A DNA stretch of 64,000 nt from Actinomycetales bacterium (GTDB lineage: Bacteria; Actinomycetota; Actinomycetes; Actinomycetales; Cellulomonadaceae). The stretch spans positions 1 to 64,000 of the forward strand of contig JAHLLI010000022.1 of the NCBI GenBank assembly GCA_020444245.1, given 5' to 3'. A model generated the notes under the pieces. The model ran no database searches. It had not been told where the DNA came from and saw nothing but the letters and a program-made list of their open reading frames with translations. This document shows positions 17,065-25,263 of this stretch, one piece after another. The position numbers were made by a program, and so were the translations under genes. The first letter of the stretch is position 1, and every line of letters begins with the position of its first letter.

Positions 17065-20000
17065 GGTGGTCCGCCGCCGCGATCGCCGACGCCCTCGGCC
17101 GCCCTCGCCCCACGCCCGAGCAGGAGGCGGTCATCGAGGCGCCCCTGGAGCCGATGCTGGTGGTGGCCGGCGCGGGGTCGGGCAAGACCGAGACGATGGC
17201 GGCCCGCGTCGTGTGGCTGGTGGCCAACGAGCTCGTCGCACCGGACGCGGTGCTCGGCCTGACCTTCACGCGCAAGGCGGCCGGCGAGCTGTCCGAGCGG
17301 GTCAGGGCCCGGCTCGCGGCGCTGCGCCGCAAGGACGCCGCCGGGACGTCGTCGGTGTTCCTGGCCCCGACGGTGTCGACGTACCACGCCTACGCGGCCT
17401 CGCTCGTGGGCGACCACGCCCTGCGGCTGGGCGTCGAGCCCGCGTCGCGGCTGATCGGGGAGGCCGGGCGCTGGCAGCTCGCGCACGACGTGGTCGAGCA
17501 CTGGGCCGAGGACCTGGGCACCGACCTGGCGCTGTCGACGATCACCAGGGCGCTGCTCGAGCTGTCGGACGCGCTCGCCGAGCACCTGCGCACCCCGGAC
17601 GAGCTCGCCGCCGAGTGCTCGCGGGTCGCGGACCGGCTCGCGGCTGCGCCGTCCGGCGGTCGGAAGACCGACGCGAACGCCCTGGCGAAGGTGGCCGGGT
17701 CGGTGCGGCTGCGTGCTGCGATGGCTCCGATGCTCGCCGAGTTCGCCGCGCGCAAGCGGTCGGGCGACCTGATGGACTTCGCCGACCAGGTGGCTCTGGC
17801 CGCCCGCGTCGCGCGCGAGGTGCCCGAGGTCGGGGCGGGCGAGCGCGCCCGGTTCTCGGTGGTGCTGCTGGACGAGTACCAGGACACCTCGGTGGCCCAG
17901 CTCGACCTGCTGCGGCACCTGTTCGGCAGCGGTCCGGACGCCGCGGCCCCGCTGCCCGGGGCCGGGCACCCGGTGACCGCGGTCGGTGACCCGCACCAGT
18001 CGATCTACGGATGGCGCGGGGCCAGCGCCGGCGGGCTGTTCCGGTTCCCCGCCGAGTTCCGCACCGCCGCGGGGGACGAGGCGGCGGTCCGGCACCTGTC
18101 CACGTCATGGCGCAACGACCTGGCCGTGCTGAACGCGGCCAACGTCGTCGCAGGCCCGCTCCAGGCCGCGTCGCCGTTCTCGGTCGAGCGGCTCGCGCCC
18201 GGACCGCGGGCCGGCGCGGGACTGGTGCGCACGGCGGTCGAGGCCGACGAGGTCGACGAGGCCGCCGCCGTCGCGCGCTTCGTGGCCGAGCACCGGCCCG
18301 GGCCGGCCGGGGGCCCACCCGCGACGGCCGCGGTGCTGTGCCGCAAGCGCTCGCAGTTCGCGGCGATCGAGGCCGCGCTGCACGCCCAGGGGCTCCCGGT
18401 CGAGGTGGTGGGCCTGGGCGGGCTGCTGAGCACCCCGGAGGTCGTCGACCTGGTCGCCGCCCTGCAGGCCGCGCACGACCCCTCGCGGGGCGACGCCCTG
18501 ATGCGGCTGCTCACGGGCCCGCGGGCCCGCCTGGGCCTGGCGGACCTGGCGGCGCTGGCCGACTGGTCCCGGCACACCGGTGGCCGGCCGGCCGAGGCGC
18601 CGGAGGGCGCTGCGGCCGACGTGGTCGACGAGCGCTCGATCGTCGACGCGCTCGACCGGTTGCCGCCACCCGGCTGGACCAGCCCCGACGGCCGGCGGCT
18701 GAGCGAGCCCGGCCGCGCCCGGATGGCCGAGCTCGCGCACGTGCTGCGGACGCTGCGCAGCCAGACGTTCCTGCCGATCGCCGACCTCGTCGCGGAGGCG
18801 GAGGTGCTGCTGGGTCTGGACATCGAGGTCGCGCTGCGCCCGGTCAGCCCGGCGTCGGCACGTGCGCACCTGGACGCCTTCCGCGCCGAGGCCACCCGGT
18901 TCGACACCGAGGAGGGCGGCACGCTCGGCGCGTTCCTCGACTGGCTCGCCACCGCCGAGGACGAGGAGAACGGCCTGGACGCCCCGGTCGCGGAGCTCGA
19001 CCCGGAAGCCGTGCAGGTGCTGACCGTGCACGCCGCCAAGGGGCTGGAGTGGGACGTGGTCGCGGTGCCGGGCCTGACCGCCACCAACTTCCCGGCGTCC
19101 GTGCGCAACGGGGGGTGGCCGACGACCACCGGCGCGCTGCCCACCGCCCTGCGCGGCGACGGCGGGTGGGTCCCGGACGTCGACCTGACCACCGGGGCGG
19201 ACGACCGCGAGCTGGCGAGGCGCCTGGCCGTCTACAAGGACGACTACCGCCGCCACGAGCTGGCCGAGGAGCGTCGCCTCGTGTACGTCGCGGTCACCCG
19301 GGCCAGGCACGCGCTGCTGCTGACCGCGAGCTGGTGGCGGGACGGCAAGCGGGCCCACGAGCCCTCGCCGTTCCTGCTCGAGGTCGCCGGCGGCGTGGCC
19401 GAGCACTGGACCGAGCTCGGTGACCGGCCCGGGCGTGAGCCGGACGCGAGCGCGCTCGTCTGGCCCGCCCAGGCCGCGCTCGGTGGCCGGACCGCCGTGG
19501 TCGAGCGGGCCGCCGCGGCCGTGCGGGCGGCCGTCCCGCGCGCCGACTGGCCCGGTGACGACCCGAACGGCAACGAGCTCGTCGCGCTGGCTGCGCTGCT
19601 GCTCGCCGAGCGCGAGCGGGGCCGCGCCGGGCGCACCGTGGTGGCGCTGCCCGAGCACCTGTCGACGTCGGCAGTCGTGCACCTGGCCGAGGACCCGCAG
19701 GCCTTCGCCCTCGCCCTGCGCCGTCCGGTGCCGACCGCGCCGTCGACCGTGGCGAGGCGCGGCACGGAGTTCCACGCGTGGGTGGAGCGGTACTTCGGCC
19801 GCGCCGCGCTGGTGGACGTCGACGAGCTGCCTGGAGCCGACGAGGTCGACCCGGACCCGGGGCTCGAGGCGCTCCGCGCGGCCTTCCTGGCCTCGCCGTG
19901 GGCCGCGCGGCGCCCGCTGGAGGTCGAGGTCGACGTCGAGACCCCGATCGGCGACGTCGTGGTCCGGTCGCGGATCGACGCGGTGTTCGCCGAGCCGGAC

Positions 20001-20225
20001 GGCGGGGTGGTGGTGGTCGACTGGAAGACGGGCGCCGTGCCCAGCGCGGAGCAGATGCGCTCGCGCGAGCTCCAGCTCGCGGTGTACCGCCTGGCTTGGT
20101 CCCGGCGCACCGGGATGCCCCTGGACCGGGTGGGAGCGGCGTTCGTCTACGTCGCGCACGGCGTCACGCTGCGACCCGAGCACCTGCCCGGACCGGACGA
20201 GCTCGCCCGGGCGCTCGGCGGCTGA
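17061..20225 (+). CDS. adnB: AdnB subunit of the AdnAB helicase-nuclease
   Basis: The 1054-residue partner of AdnA and, by its intact motifs, the active motor. Superfamily 1A signatures are complete: TPEQEAVIEAPL (Q motif), AGAGSGKTETM near residue 37 (I), TFTRKAAGELSERV (Ia), LLDEYQDTS near 270 (II), GDPHQSIYGWRGA (III), VLTVHAAKGLEWD (V) and YVAVTRARHALLL (VI). The C-terminal nuclease has VVVVDWKTGAVPS near 985 and QLAVYRLAW. In mycobacteria AdnAB is a DNA-end resection machine. The ATG overlaps the adnA stop, so the subunits are co-translated, and it ends 6 bp from a convergent phosphotransferase gene. Confidence 0.9.
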   Translation: MRWSAAAIADALGRPRPTPEQEAVIEAPLEPMLVVAGAGSGKTETMAARVVWLVANELVAPDAVLGLTFTRKAAGELSERVRARLAALRRKDAAGTSSVFLAPTVSTYHAYAASLVGDHALRLGVEPASRLIGEAGRWQLAHDVVEHWAEDLGTDLALSTITRALLELSDALAEHLRTPDELAAECSRVADRLAAAPSGGRKTDANALAKVAGSVRLRAAMAPMLAEFAARKRSGDLMDFADQVALAARVAREVPEVGAGERARFSVVLLDEYQDTSVAQLDLLRHLFGSGPDAAAPLPGAGHPVTAVGDPHQSIYGWRGASAGGLFRFPAEFRTAAGDEAAVRHLSTSWRNDLAVLNAANVVAGPLQAASPFSVERLAPGPRAGAGLVRTAVEADEVDEAAAVARFVAEHRPGPAGGPPATAAVLCRKRSQFAAIEAALHAQGLPVEVVGLGGLLSTPEVVDLVAALQAAHDPSRGDALMRLLTGPRARLGLADLAALADWSRHTGGRPAEAPEGAAADVVDERSIVDALDRLPPPGWTSPDGRRLSEPGRARMAELAHVLRTLRSQTFLPIADLVAEAEVLLGLDIEVALRPVSPASARAHLDAFRAEATRFDTEEGGTLGAFLDWLATAEDEENGLDAPVAELDPEAVQVLTVHAAKGLEWDVVAVPGLTATNFPASVRNGGWPTTTGALPTALRGDGGWVPDVDLTTGADDRELARRLAVYKDDYRRHELAEERRLVYVAVTRARHALLLTASWWRDGKRAHEPSPFLLEVAGGVAEHWTELGDRPGREPDASALVWPAQAALGGRTAVVERAAAAVRAAVPRADWPGDDPNGNELVALAALLLAERERGRAGRTVVALPEHLSTSAVVHLAEDPQAFALALRRPVPTAPSTVARRGTEFHAWVERYFGRAALVDVDELPGADEVDPDPGLEALRAAFLASPWAARRPLEVEVDVETPIGDVVVRSRIDAVFAEPDGGVVVVDWKTGAVPSAEQMRSRELQLAVYRLAWSRRTGMPLDRVGAAFVYVAHGVTLRPEHLPGPDELARALGG

Positions 20226-20231
20226 GCCCGC

Positions 20232-21407
20232 TCAGCCCTGGCGGTCGGCCTCGGCCTCGTCGAGCGGGCCGTCGCCGAACGGCTCGCCGTCCGGAACGGC
20301 GTCGCCCGGCTCGCCGTCGTCGAGCCCGCGGTCCTCGAGCGCCTCGCGGTAGAGCGGGCTCTCGTCGTCGTCGAAGCCGTAGTCGTCCGGCCGCGCGAGC
20401 GGATCGACGTCGAGGTGCCCGAGCGGGTCGTCCTCCCACACGTCGTCGGTCTCCGCGTCCGCCGGTCGCGCCGCGGCCGCGGCGGCCTGCTCGTACCGCG
20501 TCAGGTGCTCGACCAGCTCGCCGAGCATCGAGCGCGCGTCGGCGACCACCGCGTCGTCGTCGGTGTTGACCCCGTGCATGAGCCACCGTGCGACCGCCAG
20601 CTCGCCGGCCAGCAGCGCGCGCGTCGCCAGGTGCGGGTCGCGCAGCTCGGTGCGGCGCAGGTGGTAGGCCTCGATGATCGGGTCGACCGCGGGCTGGGGT
20701 GCCGCGACCAGCAGCCAGGCGAGGTCGTCGGCGGGGTCGGCCACCTTGGTCTCGGACCAGCCGAGGATCCCGACCGGCTCGGCGTCGGTGACCAGGACGT
20801 GCTCGGAGGACAGGTCGCCGTGCACCACCGTCGGCTGGAAGTGCCACAGCGACACGTCCTCCAGGGCCCGCTCCCACCGGCGCAGCAGGAAGGCCGGCAC
20901 GTGCCCCGTGCGGGCGGCCTCGTCGAGCTCTGTCAGGCGTCGGCGCCGGTAGGTGTCCGCCTCGTACACGGGCATGCCGGCGTTCTCCACGACGGACACC
21001 GGCAGCTCGTGGATCGCGGCGACCGCGCGGCCGAGAGCGGCGGCCAGGCCCGGTCCGGGTCCGAGCTCCTCGAGCCGGATGGGTCGGCCGGGCAGCTGGC
21101 GGTGGACCACGGCTCGGCCGCCCTCGGGCAGCCCCACCGCGCCGGCGAGACGCGGCACGGCGAACGGCAGGGCCCCGGAGTCGGCGTACGTGCCCAGGCC
21201 CGTCAGGAGTGCGACCTCGGCCTCGAGCGCGGCGCCGGCCGTCGCGTCCCGCGGGGCTCTGGTGACCCACCTGCCCCCGGTGGCGTCGATCACGACAGCG
21301 GCGTCGATGCCAGGCCCGGGGTGGGAGGCACGGCGCACGTCGACGGCGTCGAGGTCGGGGACAGCGACCGTCGACAACGCTGCGAGCACGAGTGGAGATC
21401 GTTCCAC
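20232..21407 (-). CDS. Macrolide 2'-phosphotransferase-like APH-family protein, possibly non-catalytic
   Basis: A 391-residue protein of the aminoglycoside/macrolide phosphotransferase fold. The catalytic loop VVHGDLSSEHVLV is present (HGD with the His typical of the macrolide subfamily). The following metal-binding motif, normally G-x-I-D-W, reads GILGWSETKVADPADDLAW, so the Mg-binding Asp is replaced by Gly. The final 80 residues are an Asp/Glu-rich low-complexity tail. I chose GTG 21407 because TACGGT lies 6 bases upstream (leaderless); the longer frame to 21467 is unsupported. Relatives sit beside adnB/nudC in other Micrococcales. Whether it modifies a drug is unknown. Confidence 0.7.
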   Translation of the reverse strand: MERSPLVLAALSTVAVPDLDAVDVRRASHPGPGIDAAVVIDATGGRWVTRAPRDATAGAALEAEVALLTGLGTYADSGALPFAVPRLAGAVGLPEGGRAVVHRQLPGRPIRLEELGPGPGLAAALGRAVAAIHELPVSVVENAGMPVYEADTYRRRRLTELDEAARTGHVPAFLLRRWERALEDVSLWHFQPTVVHGDLSSEHVLVTDAEPVGILGWSETKVADPADDLAWLLVAAPQPAVDPIIEAYHLRRTELRDPHLATRALLAGELAVARWLMHGVNTDDDAVVADARSMLGELVEHLTRYEQAAAAAARPADAETDDVWEDDPLGHLDVDPLARPDDYGFDDDESPLYREALEDRGLDDGEPGDAVPDGEPFGDGPLDEAEADRQG

Positions 21408-21413
21408 CAGGCC

Positions 21414-21481
21414 ACCGTACGGGCCGCGGGCGCTCGCGGGAATCGTCCGCCGGGCGTGTCCACCCACCTGCCCCCTACGGT
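21414..21481. promoter_or_regulatory. Back-to-back leaderless promoters of the phosphotransferase and nudC
   Basis: TACGGT occurs on the minus strand at 21419-21414, 6 bases before GTG 21407, and on the plus strand at 21476-21481, 6 bases before GTG 21488. The mirrored -10 boxes with identical spacing indicate two divergent leaderless transcripts from an 80-bp gap. Confidence 0.6.
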
Positions 21482-21487
21482 GTGGCC

Positions 21488-22384
21488 GTGGACTGGACCC
21501 GGCTGCCCCTCGCGCGCGACGTCACCGACCGGGTCGCGCACCGCCGTACCGAGCCCGACCTGATCAGCAGGTCCTGGTCCGACCCGGCGACCCGGGTGCT
21601 CCTGGTGCACGGTTCGAGCCTGGCGACGACGGCCGACGGCACCGCCCTGGACCTGTGCCGGCCCGCCGAGGTGGACGACCCGGGGCTCGTGCTGTTCCTG
21701 GGCGCCGACGACGTGGGCGACCTGCTCGCGGTGGTGCGCGATGAGGCCGACGCCGACCGCGGGTGGACCGGGCTGCGCGAGTGCGGGCACCTGATGGGGG
21801 ACCGGGACTCGGGGCTCGCGACGACCGCCGTCGGCCTGGCCGCGTGGCACGCCCGGCATCCGCGGTGCTCGCTGTGCGGCGAGCCGACCGCACCCGCCCT
21901 CGGCGGTTGGACCCGGCGCTGCCCGGCCGACGGCAGCGAGCACTACCCGCGCACCGACCCCGCGGTGATCATGGCCGTGACCGACGCCGACGACCGCATC
22001 CTCCTCGCGCACGGCGCGCTGTGGGCCGAGCGCCGTTTCTCCACCCTGGCCGGCTACCTGGAGCCTGGCGAGGCCGCGGAGCACGCGGTGATCCGCGAGG
22101 TCGCCGAGGAGACGAGCGTGCAGGTCGTGGACCCGGTGTACCGCGGGAGCCAGCCGTGGCCGTTCCCGGCTTCGCTGATGCTCGCCTTCACCGCGCGCGC
22201 CGTGACCACCGAGATCACCGTCGACGTCCACGAGGTGACCGAGGCCCGGTGGTTCTCCCGGGCGTCGCTCGCGGCCGCCGTCACGGCGGGCGAGGTGGTG
22301 CTGCCGACCCGTGCCTCGGTGGCCCGCGCGCTGATCGAGGACTGGTACGGCGGCCCGCTGGAGGGCGGGGACGCACCCCGCTGA
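21488..22384 (+). CDS. nudC: NAD+/NADH diphosphatase (NudC), Nudix hydrolase
   Basis: A 298-residue enzyme that splits NADH to NMNH and AMP, and in bacteria can decap NAD-capped RNA. A zinc-ribbon-like segment (CSLCGEPT...RRCPADGSEHYPRTDP, about residues 127-160) is followed by the Nudix box GYLEPGEAAEHAVIREVAEE near 190. The NADH-specificity motif SQPWPFPAS lies after it. The usual fourth zinc Cys is Asp here (CPAD), so metal binding in the ribbon may be altered. The GTG start follows TACGGT by 6 bases. nudC next to uvrD2 and adnB is a conserved actinobacterial arrangement. Confidence 0.9.
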   Translation: MDWTRLPLARDVTDRVAHRRTEPDLISRSWSDPATRVLLVHGSSLATTADGTALDLCRPAEVDDPGLVLFLGADDVGDLLAVVRDEADADRGWTGLRECGHLMGDRDSGLATTAVGLAAWHARHPRCSLCGEPTAPALGGWTRRCPADGSEHYPRTDPAVIMAVTDADDRILLAHGALWAERRFSTLAGYLEPGEAAEHAVIREVAEETSVQVVDPVYRGSQPWPFPASLMLAFTARAVTTEITVDVHEVTEARWFSRASLAAAVTAGEVVLPTRASVARALIEDWYGGPLEGGDAPR

Positions 22385-22440
22385 CTGCGCCCCCGGTGCA
22401 GGGGCGCCGGGTGTCCCCGCGACCTGCCAGACTCGGGCCG

Positions 22441-24480
22441 ATGCCCGCCGACCCGCCCGCCTCCCCGTCCGCCGACGCACTGCTCGAGCCGCTCGACCCC
22501 GAGCAGCGTGAGGTCGCCCTCGCGCTCACCGGCCCGGTGTGCGTGCTGGCCGGCGCGGGGACCGGCAAGACCAGGGCGATCACCCACCGGATCGCCTATG
22601 GCGTGCGCACGGGCACGTACCCGGCGACCTCGGTGCTCGCGGTGACGTTCACCGCCCGGGCCGCCGGCGAGATGCGCAGCCGGCTGCGCGACCTGGGCGT
22701 GGTGGGCGTGCAGGCCCGCACGTTCCACGCCGCGGCGCTGCGCCAGCTGTCCTACTTCTGGCCGCAGGTGGTGGGCGGGGCGCCGCCGCGGATCCTGGAG
22801 CAGAAGGCGGCGGCGGTGGCCGAGGCCGCCCAGCGCCTGGGCCTGCGGGTCGACCGGCTCGGGGTGCGGGACCTCGCCTCGGAGATCGAGTGGTCCAAGG
22901 CCTCGCTGGTCACGGCGGACGACTACGTGGTCGCCGCCGCGGCGTCGGACCGGCCCGAGCCCGCCGGGTTCGACCGGACCAGCGTGGCCAGGCTCATCAC
23001 GGCCTACGAGGAGGTCAAGGACGCCCGCGGGGTCATCGACTTCGAGGACGTGCTGACCCTGCTCGGGCACATGGTGGAGAGCCGCCGGGACGTGGCCGAG
23101 CAGGTCCGCGGCCAGTACCGGCACTTCGTCGTCGACGAGTACCAGGACGTCTCCCCGGCCCAGCAGTACCTGCTGGACCAGTGGCTCGGCGGGCGGCACG
23201 AGCTGTGCGTGGTCGGCGACCCGAACCAGACGATCTACTCGTTCGCCGGGGCGACGCCCCACCACCTGCTGTCCTTCGCCGAGCGGCACCCCGGCACCCG
23301 CACCGTGCGCCTGGTGCGCGACTACCGGTCCACCCCGCAGGTCGTGGACCTGGCCAACAAGGTGCTGGGAAGGCGCCGCCGCCAGGCCTCGGGCGGGCTG
23401 GAGCTGGTCGCCCAGCGCCCGGCCGGCCCGGCGGTGGGGGTCACCGCGTTCGACGACGACGAGCACGAGGCGCTCGGGGTCGCCGCGCGCATCGGCCGGC
23501 TGGTCGGCTCGGGTGTGCCGGCTCGGGAGATCGCCGTGCTCTACCGCACCAACGCCCAGTCCGAGGCGTTCGAGCAGGCGCTGGCCGACGCCGGGATCGG
23601 GTACCAGGTGCGCGGCGGCGAGCGCTTCTTCTCGCGGGCCGAGGTGCGCGACGCGCTGGTCCTGCTGCGCGGCTCGGCGCGGTCGATGGCCGACGTGCCC
23701 CTGGGCGAGGCGGTGCGCGACGTGCTGTCCGGCGCCGGGTGGAGCCCCGAGCCGCCGGCCGCGCGCGGCGCGGTCCGCGAGCGGTGGGACGGGCTCCAGG
23801 CGCTGGTCGCGCTCGCCGACGACCTGGCTGCCACCGGCAGGCCCGGCGCCCGCGACGTGGGACCCGCGGACGGTGATCCCGGTGCGGAGCGGGCCCCGGC
23901 ACGCCTCTCGGACCTGGTCGCCGACCTCGACGAGCGTGCCGCGGCCCAGCACGCGCCCGCCGTCGACGGGGTGACGCTGGCGTCGCTGCACGCGGCCAAG
24001 GGCCTGGAGTGGGACGCGGTGTTCCTCGTCGGGATGAGCGAGGGGCTGATGCCGATCTCGCTCGCGGAGGGTGCCGCCGCCGTGGAGGAGGAGCGCCGTC
24101 TGCTCTACGTCGGGATCACCCGGGCCCGCGAGCACCTGCACCTGAGCTGGGCGCGCTCGCGCAGCGGCGGCCGGGCCACCCGGGAGCGCACCCGGTTCCT
24201 GGCCGGGGTCCTGGCCGAGTCCGGCGGGTCCCGGTCCGCTGCGGCCGACGCCGACCCCGAGCTGGTCGCCGCGCTGCGCGCCTGGCGTGAGCAGGTCGCC
24301 GTCGAGACCGGCCGGCCGGCGTTCAACGTGCTGGGCGAGGCGAGCCTGCGCGGCCTCGCGCAGCGCCGCCCCGCCACGCTCGCCGAGCTCGCCAGGGTCG
24401 GCGGGATCGGCCAGGACACGGTGCTGCGTCACGGCCAGGCGCTGCTCGCCATCGTGGCCGGGCAGCGCCCGAACGGGTGA
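22441..24480 (+). CDS. uvrD2: UvrD2-type SF1 DNA helicase with HRDC domain
   Basis: A 679-residue 3'-5' helicase/translocase. Motifs: LDPEQREVALAL (Q), AGAGTGKTRAI near residue 37 (I), TFTARAAGEMRSRL (Ia), VVDEYQDVSP near 233 (II), GDPNQTIYSFAGA (III), VTLASLHAAKGLEWD (V) and YVGITRAREHLHLSW (VI). The last 70 residues (ALRAWREQVAVETGRPAF to the end) are an HRDC domain. Mycobacterial UvrD2 has a four-cysteine module between motor and HRDC; here the linker (about residues 565-605) has no cysteine. The ATG is preceded by CAGACT, 7 bases away. nudC-uvrD2-whiB7 matches mycobacterial order. Confidence 0.88.
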   Translation: MPADPPASPSADALLEPLDPEQREVALALTGPVCVLAGAGTGKTRAITHRIAYGVRTGTYPATSVLAVTFTARAAGEMRSRLRDLGVVGVQARTFHAAALRQLSYFWPQVVGGAPPRILEQKAAAVAEAAQRLGLRVDRLGVRDLASEIEWSKASLVTADDYVVAAAASDRPEPAGFDRTSVARLITAYEEVKDARGVIDFEDVLTLLGHMVESRRDVAEQVRGQYRHFVVDEYQDVSPAQQYLLDQWLGGRHELCVVGDPNQTIYSFAGATPHHLLSFAERHPGTRTVRLVRDYRSTPQVVDLANKVLGRRRRQASGGLELVAQRPAGPAVGVTAFDDDEHEALGVAARIGRLVGSGVPAREIAVLYRTNAQSEAFEQALADAGIGYQVRGGERFFSRAEVRDALVLLRGSARSMADVPLGEAVRDVLSGAGWSPEPPAARGAVRERWDGLQALVALADDLAATGRPGARDVGPADGDPGAERAPARLSDLVADLDERAAAQHAPAVDGVTLASLHAAKGLEWDAVFLVGMSEGLMPISLAEGAAAVEEERRLLYVGITRAREHLHLSWARSRSGGRATRERTRFLAGVLAESGGSRSAAADADPELVAALRAWREQVAVETGRPAFNVLGEASLRGLAQRRPATLAELARVGGIGQDTVLRHGQALLAIVAGQRPNG

Positions 24481-24553
24481 GCCGAGGGCCGTCCCGCGGG
24501 ATCGTTCGCGGCGGTCCGACGCGGCTGCCAGAACTCGTCGCAAAACTCGCCCG

Positions 24554-24591
24554 AATATTCCGTTGTCTGGTCGCGGAGCCGGGTCTACCGT
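24554..24591 (+). promoter_or_regulatory. WhiB7-autoregulated promoter of whiB7
   Basis: The -35 TTGTCT (24563-24568) and -10 TACCGT (24586-24591) are 17 bp apart. The AT-rich block AATATT (24554-24559) ends exactly 3 bp upstream of the -35, in a region otherwise almost free of A/T runs. That is the arrangement described for WhiB7-activated promoters in mycobacteria, where the AT-hook contacts this block. Autoregulation is therefore likely. Confidence 0.75.
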
Positions 24592-24663
24592 TGTCCCCGT
24601 CCTGACCGGAGCCAGGGGCTGGAAGACGCCCAGGGCGGTGCGAGAGAGGGGGTGGGTGAACAG

Positions 24664-24807
24664 ATGATGACCAACACGGCGGTCCTCGGGATCGGCGTTG
24701 TGCGGCCCGTTGCGCCCACGACCCCGCTCCAGGGGACGGGTCTGTCCATCGACGGGCGCACCCGCAGCGGCTTCGCCGGCTACCCCACCCCCGACTCCTC
24801 GGTCTGA
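24664..24807 (+). CDS. Upstream leader ORF of whiB7 (47 codons)
   Basis: A short ORF beginning at tandem ATG codons after GAGAGAGGGGG, ending at a TGA just 16 bases before a terminator stem. Its product is MMTNTAVLGIGVVRPVAPTT followed by 27 more residues ending in TPDSSV; it resembles no domain. Known whiB7/wblC leaders contain such uORFs whose slowed translation under ribosome-targeting drugs relieves attenuation. Its last codons include CTCCTCGG (24795-24802), perfectly complementary to CCGAGGAG (24897-24904) at the whiB7 ribosome site, so a ribosome stalled there could also free translation. Confidence 0.7.
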   Translation: MMTNTAVLGIGVVRPVAPTTPLQGTGLSIDGRTRSGFAGYPTPDSSV

Positions 24808-24823
24808 CAGACCTGCCTCCTCA

Positions 24824-24859
24824 GGCCGCGGAGTCCACCGGACCCGCGGCCTTCGTCTT
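24824..24859 (+). terminator. Intrinsic terminator/attenuator in the whiB7 leader
   Basis: GGCCGCGG (24824-24831) pairs with CCGCGGCC (24844-24851); above a single bulged A, GTCC pairs with GGAC, closing a 3-base ACC loop. The stem is followed by the U-rich TTCGTCTT (24852-24859), rare in this GC-rich sequence. It lies between uORF and whiB7 and should stop transcription unless the uORF ribosome alters folding. A small GGTCT/AGACC hairpin (24801-24813) spans the uORF stop. Confidence 0.8.
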
Positions 24860-24909
24860 GAGGGCCCGATCCATCAGCCCCAGACCATCGCAGGACCCGA
24901 GGAGGAGCC

Positions 24910-25263
24910 GTGCGGCTCACCACGCTGCTCGACACACTCGACCAGGGCGGAAACGGACCGTGGCCGCCTGATACGTCGCTCTCGACCGTCACCGACCCCT
25001 TCGGCGGCGAGTTCGACCAGGTCATCTCCAGTCTCATCCCGTGCCGCCAGAACGACGCAGAGCTGTGGTTCGCCGAGCGCGAGGCCGAGGTGGAGCAGGC
25101 CAAGGCGCTGTGCCGCGCGTGCCCGATCCGCGAAGGGTGCCTCGCCGGTGCCGTCGAGCGGCGCGAGCCGTGGGGCGTGTGGGGCGGCGAGGTGTTCGTC
25201 GACGGGGTCGTCGTCGCGCGCAAGCGTGGCCGCGGCCGACCGCGCAAGGTCACCGCTGCCTGA
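24910..25263 (+). CDS. whiB7: WhiB7, redox-responsive transcription factor for intrinsic drug resistance
   Basis: A 117-residue WhiB protein that binds the major sigma factor and activates resistance genes after ribosome-targeting antibiotics. The iron-sulfur cysteines are C45, C68, C71 and C77 (C...CxxCxxxxxC). GVWGGE (89-94) is the sigma-contact turn, and RGRGRPRK (106-113) is the AT-hook that distinguishes WhiB7 from other WhiB proteins. The GTG start has GAGGAGGAG 3-4 bases upstream; translation may be controlled by pairing of this site with the uORF end. The stop overlaps the convergent ThiF-like gene by 14 bp. Confidence 0.93.
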   Translation: MRLTTLLDTLDQGGNGPWPPDTSLSTVTDPFGGEFDQVISSLIPCRQNDAELWFAEREAEVEQAKALCRACPIREGCLAGAVERREPWGVWGGEVFVDGVVVARKRGRGRPRKVTAA

